Notes under the pieces: generated by a model | Seen by the model: only the letters and a program-made list of their open reading frames with translations | Database searches by the model: none | Told to the model about the DNA's origin: nothing | Source of the DNA: Prorocentrum cordatum | Taxonomy: Eukaryota; Sar; Dinophyceae; Prorocentrales; Prorocentraceae | DNA length: 36,000 bases | Direction: 5' to 3' | Assembly: GCA_963575745.1 (NCBI GenBank) | Contig: CAUYUJ010001336.1 | Location: 1,112,676-1,148,675 of the forward strand | Shown: positions 28,735 through 36,000 of the stretch, piece by piece | Layout of the letters: each line of letters begins with the position of its first letter | How positions within the stretch are numbered: the stretch's first letter is position 1 | Made by a program: the position numbers and the translations under genes

Positions 28735-29640
28735 GAACTCAGAGGAAGTGCTGAAGAGCAGGCTTATCTGGGACTGCAAGGGAGGTCAACGTTCTTTTTC
28801 ACGAGCCGCCGTGGGTGCCGCTTGGGAGTCCCGCAGGCTTGGCCCTGCTGGAGCTGGACGAGATGGTCTTGCGTGGGCGGCGGCTCTTCTCCGTCCAGGG
28901 CGACGTGCCGGATTGGTTCTATCGACAGCACTGGGGCTCGGAGCTGGCGGAGTTCTTTGTCGTGGGGGGTGTCCGCAGAAGCTGTTCCAGCATGCCAAGT
29001 CGAAGGGCCTGACCTTCAAGGGGCCAGAGGCCTCGGATGTTGGTCTTGGGGCTGCGAGCCTGGTGATGGGGTCGGCCTGGGCGGTCTTTCTAGCACACTC
29101 ATGCCTGGAGGCGAGCTTCGAGGCGTTGAGGGCGCCCACCCTGACCTATGGAAAGCCGACGCCGAGTTTTGGTTCGAGGGAGGAGTCGGCGGAGAAGCTC
29201 ATCCTGATGCTCCACATCGACGACTACATCGGTATTACTCTTGCGGGACCCGACGGGGAGGAGACCATCGTGAAGGACAAGGAGGAGGTGAAGCGGCTCC
29301 TGAATGGGAAAGGGCTAGCGATTCACAAGGGGGACTGGGGGGAGGGGGACTGGGGGGAGGGCCTCACCATCCCAGCCGAGCGTCCCTACATCCTGAGGGT
29401 GCAGACCAAGAAGATGTCGGAGCTGGTCCTGGCGACGGAGGCGCTTTTACTGGAGGACTGCGCTTGCCCGTCTGTCCTGTCAAGCCTGGTGGGACACTGG
29501 ACTTGGACGATGATGGTGTTCAAACCGGCCTTCGCGATCCTGGACGAGACCTACAAGTGGATCAGGAACTATGAGGAAGAGGAGGCCGTCATCCCGCACA
29601 GGTTGCCGACGGTCGTCAAGAGAGAGCTCGGAGAGGTCGG
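28735..29640 (+). pseudogene. DIRS-like reverse transcriptase, frameshifted
   Basis: The domain enters in one frame with VLKSRLIWDCKGG (about 28748), shifts near 28785 to PPWVPLGSPAGLALLELDE and LFSVQGDVPDWFYRQHWGS (motif A, near 28890-28950), and shifts back near 28970 for SLVMGSAWAVFLAHSCLE (motif B area) and LILMLHIDDYIGI (motif C, Asp pair at about 29219-29224). The thumb follows with GHWTWTMMVFKPAFAILD. It would copy element RNA into DNA. Unlike the Copia copy in this window, its catalytic Asp pair is intact. An in-frame tandem duplication gives GDWGEGDWGEG near 29333-29361. Homology is clear; the enzyme is broken by the two frameshifts. Confidence 0.85.
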
Positions 29641-29790
29641 CGCGGTGTCGATCTACATGGAGGCAGACGTCGAGGCGCCGTGGTGGCCGCGGGCCTACAT
29701 GACGGACGCCTCGGACGAGGGATACGGCGCTTTGGCTTGCGACTGCGACCCCGAGGACGTGAGAGCGGAGGCCGCCAAGGGCAGCGAGGG
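29641..29790 (+). pseudogene. RNase H, first segment
   Basis: Downstream of the thumb region, WWPRAYMTDASDEGYGALAC carries a TDAS motif, the first strand and first catalytic Asp of DIRS-type RNase H (near 29702). The expected Glu and later Asp residues are not found directly after it; they appear about 1 kb downstream past the methyltransferase-like domain, in the same frame. Confidence 0.7.
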
Positions 29791-29889
29791 CCTATGGAGG
29801 CCACAAGTGGAAGAGACCTACACCGACCTGGAGAGGGAGTTCGACGCCGTTGGCGACGAGGAGGATCTGCCTGCCCGACCCCGCGCGGG

Positions 29890-30589
29890 CCGCCCTGGTG
29901 TGCTGGAGCTCTTCTCAGGATCCTCGAGGCTGCTGGATGCCATCCGAGGTCTCATCGATTCCTGGGGCGAGGCGTGGGATATCCCCGAGGGGGCCGAGTA
30001 CGACGTTCTGGTGAGCGAGAACCTCGAGCTCCTGCTGCGGAGGCTCCGGCATGGGTGGTACTGGTGGGTGCATATCGCGGCCCCCTGCGCCACCTTCTCC
30101 AAAGCGCGGGTGCCGCCTTTGAGGTCGTCGGAGTTTATCTGGGGCCTGCCCGACCTGGACGAGAAGAGCCATGCGAAGCTCGACGAGGGGAACCTGCTGT
30201 GCCTGGTAGCGGTGGAGGTGGTTCGCGTCTGAGTGACCCTGGCGATTCCCTTCACGATGGAGAATCCGGCTGGGAGCTACATCTGGAGTTATCCTCCGTT
30301 GCTGGAGGTCCTTGGCAAGACGGATACTTGGCGGGTGGAGCTGAACTACTGCATGTTTGGAGAGGTCTGGAAGAAGCCCACAGCGTTCGTCACCAGCTCC
30401 AAGGAGATGACTGTACTGGCGAGGAGGTGCTCGGGATCCTTTTGGTGCTGCAGTCGTACATCGAGGCCGCACCAGGAGCTGAGGGGGAAGGCGCCGTGCG
30501 GGCGCAGGTGGACCCAATTGGCGTGCGCCTACCCGCTGGAGCTGTGCCGGGGCTACGCCGAGGTAGTCTCTCAGCTGGAGCCTTCATGA
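29890..30589 (+). pseudogene. Cytosine-C5-methyltransferase-like domain of the DIRS-like element
   Basis: In frame with the reverse transcriptase: VLELFSGSSRLLDAIRG (about 29900-29950) matches the SAM-binding motif I (FxGxG-like), VHIAAPCATFSKAR (about 30068-30109) matches motif IV with the Pro-Cys nucleophile, and IPFTMENPAGSYIW (about 30245-30286) matches motif VI with Glu. A C-terminal part follows with ELNYCMFGEVWKKPTAFVTS and WTQLACAYPLELCRGYA. The enzyme class transfers a methyl group from SAM to cytosine C5. A TGA at 30230-30232 interrupts the frame just before motif VI, and another at 30587-30589 ends this piece; both look like single-base nonsense changes because the frame goes on. 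DIRS methyltransferases known to me are Dam-like, so this type is notable. Confidence 0.7.
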
Positions 30590-31126
30590 TCGTCGGTACC
30601 GTCGGGGGCCCGCGTGAGGCTGAGAGGTGGAAGGACGCAGGTCTCCAAGGCTGCGGGGCCTACGATTCCCCTGAGCAAGTAGTGGCTGGAGAGGCACTGG
30701 CACATTCTGTTTTGCGGCAAGTGGTCACAGAAGGAACACAACAACATCCTGGAGCTGCGCACCGTGGTGGCCACTCTGCTCCATTTGAGCAGGACGTCGC
30801 AAGCCTGGGGTCACAGGATCATGATCTTCACGGACTCGCTGGTGTCCCTGGGCGCGCTACAAAAGGGGCGGTCCTTGGCCAAAGACATCGTGCACCTCTG
30901 TCGCATCGGGGCGATCATACAGATGGTCTGCACGATCAGAGGCTACTATCGATGGGTGCCCTCGGAGCTCAACCTAGCGGACGGGCCGTCCAGAGGGTTG
31001 CCCATCGGCGCGGCGGACGAGTCGGTGAAGCAGCATGTGGCTCGAGGTGTTCCGCTGCATATCCAGCGATTCCTTCAGCAGCGGCGCGGACAGGAGCAAG
31101 GTTCCGCTGGCGCAGCACACTTGTAG
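30590..31126 (+). pseudogene. RNase H, second segment
   Basis: The same frame continues after TGA 30587 and passes a TAG at 30680-30682. It then reads WLERHWHILFCGKWSQKEHN, ILELRTVVATLLHL (catalytic Glu), GHRIMIFTDSLVSLGAL (Asp) and RWVPSELNLADGPSRG (final Asp). These are the later motifs of the RNase H whose first Asp is at about 29702. The order E-D-D with no first D here supports one RNase H split by the methyltransferase-like insert. The frame ends with TAG at 31124-31126. Confidence 0.8.
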
Positions 31127-32408
31127 CTACAGGGGTGCTGTTCGCGCGAGGTGGAGCTGTGGGTACGTCAGTTACTTCAGGTTCGATCTTGGGCAAGAAG
31201 ATCGCGGCCCCACCTCCGCTGGCCAAGAAAGGAGCGCTGGCGTGGGAGGAGGCGCAGCGTGACAACCTGCTCCACACGAACCGCTTGGTCATTCACGCCG
31301 TGGACGACAAGAACAACCTGGCGTACCAAAGGCGGTGCGGGAGTTCCTGGTGGACGTGAAGAGGAATCATATCGACTTCACCACCTTCGAGGCGCGCGAC
31401 CAAGCGCTCGCAGACTACCTGTCGGACATGTGCTATGTACGCCAGCTGGGGCTTGGGCGCGCTACCATACTGTTCAACGGGTTCATGCACATCTTCCAGG
31501 ACCATCGTGATCGGCTGCCTACGGCGGCGAGGGCGCTGAAGTCTTGGCAACGACTCGGACAGCAGGGCGAAGGTGTTCCTGTTCCCATTGAGGCGGTCGC
31601 CCTGGTCATATGCGAGATGCTCCGTACAGGTCTCCTGGTCGATGGCGCGGCGGTCTTGACGCAGCTGGACAGCGGCTGGCTCAGGGAGCAGGACTGGGTC
31701 CAGCTCAGGGCGGCGAATGTCGCAGAAGGGCCTGGAGGTCAGCTCACTTTCACCCTGGGCAGGCGCGAGAGAGGAGAGAAGGTCAAGACGGGATCGAACC
31801 AGGGCGTGGTGATGTCGTGGCCGGTGACAGCGGCTGTGATCCGAGGCGTGCTGCGTGGCTGCGAGCAGAAGGACCTGGTCTTCCCCGTCTCACAGGAGAG
31901 GTTCCGCCGTCCGTAGCACAAGGCGCTGGAGGCGGTGGGGCTGCACGGCATGGGCCCGCCACATGCGATTCGACATTCAGGGGCGGCCTCTTTCGTGGCG
32001 GGTGAAGGCTGCCTCGAGGCAGCCCGACGCAAAGGCAGGTGGCAGACGACAGCGGCCCTGCAGAGGTACACGAAGACCCACGTGCTCGTCGCCCAGCTCG
32101 CCAAAATGACGGACGCCCAGGTTCGTGAGGGCGTCGGCTTCTGGGCGGCGCCGGCTGAGCTGCTGTCAGCCTGCATCAGGGAGTCGCCTGCGGCGAAGTC
32201 ACCACTGGCTAAGGCGTTGCTGGTGGAGCTTGCGCGGAAACGCGGCGTCGAGGTCGAGCTTCCTACTTTCGATGGGGGCAGGGTGCTCACAACGGGTCGG
32301 GCCTCCACTGCAGGCCGCACCCGAGCCAGGCGCGCGAAGAGCGCCACCGTATCAGCCTGTCTTTTTCTCTTTCAATCTTTCGCCACGGTTCCGCACTCTG
32401 TGGCCTGA
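31127..32408 (+). pseudogene. Tyrosine recombinase
   Basis: After a short frame with KKIAAPPPLAKKG and AWEEAQRDNLL (31190-31330), the main frame starts near 31335: EFLVDVKRNHIDF, a helical SAM-like N-terminal DNA-binding part, then the catalytic part. DSGWLREQDWVQLRAANV supplies the first Arg (31683-31685). PHAIRHSGAAS gives the H-x-x-R box (Arg at 31971-31973). GRWQTTAALQRYTK gives the Trp and nucleophile Tyr (32067-32069). The R-HxxR-W-Y set is complete. It would integrate a circular cDNA without target duplication. A TAG at 31914-31916 within FRRP*HKALEAVGL is in frame and splits the protein, probably from a Trp codon. The ORF stops at 32406-32408. Confidence 0.88.
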
Positions 32409-32980
32409 CATATCTATTGATATAGACTGGTTGGATCTAGATGAGGTTGCAGCGTTTCCCTGTCTCCACCTGTTTCCCTCAATAAACAACAAGACACAAT
32501 TAGTAATGGTACCTGGGGCTTGTAAATAGGGGGCTGGAGCACAACATTGGACTAGAATGGAATCATAACCCGTTCCCTCCCAGTCCCTCCCACCCTGATT
32601 CCTCGAAAGGCTGGTGCTATGTGTGCCAATCTCGATAGATTGGGGCTGGTGATTTTGAGCGCGTCCGATTTGAGAAGGCCTTCTTTCCGGGCCCCTGGAG
32701 CCAGGTCAGGTACCGTCCTGGAGCTCGTGGCCCGGCGAGTTGGACACGCACGCTGAACCCTTCGGGGGGAGCCTCCCTCTCTAGGCCTTGCGCGGCACTC
32801 GGCCTCCGCTCCCGCTGCTGCGAGGTTGTCGCTCCAGCTCCGCCTGCCCCCCTTTACAGGGTCCCCCCTCAGTGTAGTTCAAAGCTGACTCTACTGTAGA
32901 TGCGTTACTTTGAAGTTCTCCCTGGCGAAGGACCCATATGCAGTTGTGGGTGACGCAATTGTGAACGTCTTCTACGGTAA
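32409..32980. other. Spacer right of the DIRS-like element
   Basis: No gene is supported. It starts AT-richer, with an AATAAA near 32480 that could serve as a poly(A) signal, then becomes GC-rich. The right terminus of the DIRS-like element probably lies here but was not located. Confidence 0.45.
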
Positions 32981-33965
32981 AGCTCCCTATGGGGCCACGA
33001 AGCGCTGCACTGGGTTGGGGGGGGCGCGTGCAGGCGGTAGAACTGGGGCCATCGGTGGAGCTCCCTATGGGGCCACGAAGCGCTGTAACTGGGTGGGTGA
33101 CAATGCCACATTTGGGTTTCCGGAACGCACGCGGGCGGTCCCACTGGGGACGCGGAGGAGCTCCCTATGGGGCCACGATGCGCTGTAACAGCGTGGGTGA
33201 AAATGCCAGATTGGGTGTGCGACGCATGCGGGCGGTCCCACTGGGGGCTTCGGTGGAGCTCCCTATGGGGCCACGAAGCGCTGTACTGGGTGGGTGAAAA
33301 TGCCAGATTGGGTGTCCGGGGTGCATGCGGACGGTCCCACTGGTGGCTTCGGTGGAGCTCCCTATGGGGCCACGAAGCGCTGTACTGGGTGGGTGAAAAT
33401 GCCAAACTGGGGGGGCGCATGCGGGCGGCCCCACTGGGGGCGTCGGTGGAGCTCCCTATGGGGCCACGAAACGTTGTACACGGTGGGAGAAAATGGCAGA
33501 TTGGGTTTCTGGGGCGCATGCGGGCGGTCCCACTGGGGGCTTCGGTGGTGGAGCTCCGAAACGCTATATTGCGTGTTTGACAATGCCCAATTGGGTTTCC
33601 AGGGCGCACGCGGGCGGTCCCACTGGGGGATTCGGTGGAGCTCCCTATGGGGCCACGGGGCGCTGTACTGGGTGGGTGAAAATACCAAATTGGGGGGACG
33701 CACGAGGGCGGTCCCACTCGTGGCTTCGGTGGAGTTCCCTGTGAAGCCGCGAAACGCTGTACTGGGTGGGTGAAAATGCCAAACTGGGGGGGCGCATGCG
33801 GGCGGTCCCACTGGGGGGTTCCATAACGCTCCTTATGGAACCACGAAGCGCTGTACTGTGTGGGTGAAAATGCCAGATTGGGTTTCCGGGACGCATGCGG
33901 GCGGCCCCACTGGGGGCTTTGGTGGAGCTCCCTATGAGGCCACGAAGCGCTGTACTGGGCGTGTG
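32981..33965. repeat. Minisatellite, about 11 copies of a 78-100-base unit
   Basis: Unit starts (GAGCTCCCTATGGGGCCACG and variants) lie near 32981, 33059, 33157, 33256, 33356, 33450, 33550, 33638, 33732, 33826 and 33926. Each contains AAGCGCTGTACTGGGTGGGT, AAAATGCCAGATTGGG and GCATGCGGGCGGTCCCACTG. Early copies are shorter and more diverged, central copies most alike. Gly/Ala/Trp-rich forward and Pro/His-rich reverse frames are repeat translations. Confidence 0.97.
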
Positions 33966-34426
33966 ATGCGCAGAGAAGAGGGAGGAGGGGGAAGGATGAG
34001 GGAGGGAGGGAGGAGGGAACGCGGGGACCGTCTCCTCAGAACGAGGACCCAACACCACAGGATGGTTGGGAAAGAAACGTGACGAAGTGCACGCGCGCGC
34101 ATCGTCGCGCGCGCATACTGAAAACCTTCAGAACATTAGGTGCCGGAAAAATCAAAACCGAATGCCCCGAACACGTATACATAACGTATGGCTTCACAAC
34201 AAACATCTGCAAACTATGAGAATGTGACCTGGCATTTTTCCGGAATCTTCGGCGAACCACAAGTACACGCGTTTATGCTTAAAAACTCCTTTTGCGCGCG
34301 TGCTGTGGCAAAAACCCTTTTGTGAACATTGGGCGCAGTGCATTCGTGCGCGTCGTCGCGCTCGCGTGTCAAAACCCTTTTAACAACTCTCGGCTCCGTA
34401 AAGATTCCAAGATTGCGCGCCCACAT
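33966..34426. repeat. CG-rich dispersed-repeat module, first copies
   Basis: A purine-rich lead-in (33966-34020) is followed by AGAACGAGGACCCAACAC and a palindromic GCGCGCGCATCGTCGCGCGCGC (about 34094-34115), then AAAACC-type text. A second, weaker TGCGCGTCGTCGCGC lies near 34347. Similar lead-in plus AAAACGAGTACCCAACGC recurs at 35775-35860. No gene is seen. Confidence 0.6.
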
Positions 34427-34494
34427 AATATATATATATATATGTATATATATGTATATATATACATGTGTATATATGTGTATATATATATATA
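34427..34494. repeat. (TA)n/(TATG)n microsatellite
   Basis: An AT-only tract of ATATAT with interspersed TATG and TACA steps, striking in such GC-rich surroundings. Tyr/Ile frames across it are artefacts. Confidence 0.97.
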
Positions 34495-35225
34495 ACAGCA
34501 TGGTTGTCCAACTGATGTTTGTTTAACAAAAGCTGCGTTCGCGCTCTTGCGAATACCGGAAGAACCTATATGTTTCTCATCCGTTTTATTTTTCTGACAA
34601 GCGAACCTTTCGCGCCGCGTGCCGACATCATTCCAACGCCCTTGCGCGCGTGCTGGGGGGCGGGGCGAGATCCGCGTCAATCAATGTCATGCGGGCCACT
34701 CTCGCACGTCGGCCGCGCGCGCGCGTCGAACTAGTTCCGCGACCTTCATCGCCGACGCGAGGGCGCCGTCATCGTCGTCGGCGTGATCAGCATCGGCGCC
34801 GTCACTGGCCGCGCCGTTGCCGTTGCCATTATCGTCGCCAGCGTCGCTACTATCATCGTCGCGTCTACCATTGTCGAGGTTGCCATGATACCGCGCCCGC
34901 CCAAGTCACCGACTCACACGGAAGCCCCCGCTGGGAAGCGCCCGCCGGTCAGCGCCACCGCGGCCGAATCGGTCGCGCCAAACTTGCTGACCGCTGCGCG
35001 CGCGAGCATGCGCGGGCTGGCGCGGTCGCAGGTGCACCAGCCAACGCCGAGCACTCATCGCAATCGCTGCCGCATGTGTTTTGCCGAACAAGTTGCCGGC
35101 GGGCGGGTAAGATGATTGCGCGAGCAGTGGAACTGGCAACTGCTAATTCCACACATGCGTTTTCCTGCTAAAAGAGAACTGCGGATCCCCCCCCCCCAAA
35201 AAAAAAACTTAACCAGGCGCCCTGT
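34495..35225. other. CG-rich non-coding DNA
   Basis: 34495-34680 resembles 35495-35670 in order: AACTGATG/AACATCAG-type start, GCG-TCGCG-TCTTGCG, a T-rich stretch, GCGCCGC-T-CCGA and GCGCCCTTGCGC-type end with GCTGGGG-GGGGCGA. A CGTCGTC/GCCGTCG-rich tract follows (34740-34870). No gene is supported. Confidence 0.5.
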
Positions 35226-35333
35226 CGCATTGCAAGTTGCGTGCGATTCAGCCCCGTCGCCCATCCTGCATATCAAATCAGCCCCCAGCAGGCCGGCATC
35301 GCCCCCCTCATTCATCGCAGAAAGAAACCACGC
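35226..35333. repeat. Dispersed repeat, copy 2
   Basis: This is the second copy of the about 105-base segment at 25708-25815, with the same block order (CGCATTGCAAGTTGC, CGCCCATCCTGC, CCCCCCTCATTCATCGCAGAAA). It is preceded by a C8A9 run at about 35190-35209. Confidence 0.75.
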
Positions 35334-36000
35334 AAGGACGCTCGTCGGTCAAGAACCCACAGTTGTCAAAACATCCCCTGCGACAGATGAGACGGGGCGC
35401 GCGCGCGCGCGTCGTCGCGCGCGCCGAAATCATCCCAAAAACCTCAGGCGTCCGCGGATTTCGTAAAGAGCGCCCCAGAAACATGTCGAAACACAAGGTT
35501 TTGGAACATCAGCTTTCAAAACAAATCCCGCGCTCGCGGTCTTGCGGGTTCTGAAGAAAGCCGTTGTTTTTTTTTCGACGTGTTCATCAAATTCTGCCAC
35601 GCGTGCCTCCCGCGCCGCATTCCGAACCCATTCGGGCGCCCTTGCGCCGCGCGCTGGGGTGGGGCGAAGGGCGACAGTGGCGACAGGTTCGCATATCGCA
35701 ACTTCCCCTGGGATGGCGACTTCTAAGCTGAGTCCGCAAGATGACCGCAGGTGACTCGCGAGGCACGGCAGCAGACAGGTAGAGGGGAGAAGGGGGGCGG
35801 GAGAAGGAGGAGGAAGGACAGATACCAAAGTGCTCTATTCAAAACGAGTACCCAACGCGAGAGGGGCGGGAACGCAAACTGGCGCTCGCATTCTAGTAGG
35901 TTCTCCAGAGAACCATCGGACTTTCAACCTTGCCACCGCGTGCTACCAAACGGGCCTCTCGCGCGCGTGCGTCGAAATCGCTCGGGCGCCCCTGCGCGCG
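35334..36000. repeat. CG-rich dispersed-repeat module, later copies
   Basis: Contains GCGCGCGCGTCGTCGCGCGCGC (about 35402-35424), then AAAAACCTCAGGCGT, then the 35495-35670 segment that parallels 34495-34680, a purine-rich lead-in (35775-35820) and AAAACGAGTACCCAACGCGA. It ends at the window edge inside CGCGCG-rich sequence. The arrangement suggests a 1.5-1.8-kb unit present at least one and a half times. No gene is supported. Confidence 0.55.

Larger units (their letters stand above)
26200..32410 (+). mobile_element. DIRS-like tyrosine-recombinase retroelement, degenerate
   Basis: In order on the plus strand: a gag-like ORF1, reverse transcriptase, an RNase H start, a cytosine-C5-methyltransferase-like domain, the rest of RNase H and a tyrosine recombinase. 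A reverse transcriptase plus tyrosine recombinase, without integrase or protease, defines the DIRS-like order. DIRS elements are known to carry a methyltransferase, classically of the Dam adenine type; here the motifs look like the cytosine-C5 type. Several frameshifts, four in-frame stops and a MITE insertion show that it is inactive. Inverted terminal repeats or split direct repeats, which would fix the ends, were not found by eye, so the borders are the outer coding limits. Confidence 0.8.

Noticed and set aside
28606-29574. 322-codon forward frame overlapping the reverse transcriptase
   Set aside because: It is the shadow frame: Trp/Gly/Ser-rich with no motif, while the reverse-transcriptase motifs lie in the other two frames.
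32905-33717. Pro/His-rich reverse frame and Gly-rich forward frames
   Set aside because: They follow the 78-100-base minisatellite unit exactly and have no start or domain support.
32981-33965. Possible CRISPR array
   Set aside because: The whole unit is repeated with no unique spacers, units are 78-100 bases with homologous interiors, and the context is eukaryotic.
34650-35171. 173-codon open frame
   Set aside because: Arg/His-rich translation of CGTCGTC-like repeats with no recognisable motif.
1-36000. Spliced-leader RNA, tRNA or rRNA genes
   Set aside because: No match to the dinoflagellate spliced-leader core or to tRNA/rRNA landmarks was seen by eye. A covariance-model scan could not be run.

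Overview
The window looks like nuclear DNA of a dinoflagellate, possibly GC-rich like Prorocentrum or a symbiodiniacean. The evidence is a GC-rich composition, kilobases of micro- and minisatellite, very low gene density, and Copia-type and tyrosine-recombinase (DIRS-like) retroelements with domain orders I associate with dinoflagellates. The genus is inference. No rRNA, tRNA, CRISPR array, bacterial operon or spliced-leader gene was seen. Most long open frames are artefacts of low-complexity DNA.

Layout. 1-1140: a duplicated 93-bp block, small palindromes and an (ATC)n tract. 1142-2542 (minus): the only convincing host gene, a sulfatase-family segment with no ATG before its metal-binding motif, so probably an internal exon or a 5'-truncated gene. 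2700-4030: repeats and non-coding DNA.

4033-23319 (minus): what I read as one Copia-like LTR retrotransposon about 19.3 kb long. It has two related LTRs (223 bp and a shortened 159 bp), a primer-binding site resembling the initiator-tRNA 3' complement, a polypurine tract, then gag, protease, a cytosine-methyltransferase-like domain, integrase, reverse transcriptase and RNase H in Copia order. It is dead: many frameshifts, and apparent loss of catalytic residues in protease, integrase and reverse transcriptase. Between integrase and reverse transcriptase lies about 10 kb of nested satellites (7.1-17.16 kb). Next to the integrase is a 406-bp terminal-inverted-repeat element with a 3-bp CTG target duplication.

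23320-26200: non-coding DNA with an inverted-repeat element (24155-24330) and dispersed repeats. About 26200-32410 (plus): a decayed DIRS-like tyrosine-recombinase retroelement: ORF1 (gag-like), reverse transcriptase, RNase H, a cytosine-C5-methyltransferase-like domain and a tyrosine recombinase. The methyltransferase-like domain lies between the first RNase H aspartate and the remaining RNase H motifs. A 177-bp MITE with a perfect GCTTC target duplication sits between ORF1 and the reverse transcriptase. 32980-33965: an 11-copy minisatellite. 33970-36000: a CG-rich dispersed repeat family.

The main biological point is that two unrelated retroelements in one window both carry a domain with a Pro-Cys motif, a Glu-Asn-Pro motif and a similar downstream pattern. 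This suggests one methyltransferase-like module shared across dinoflagellate retroelement classes.
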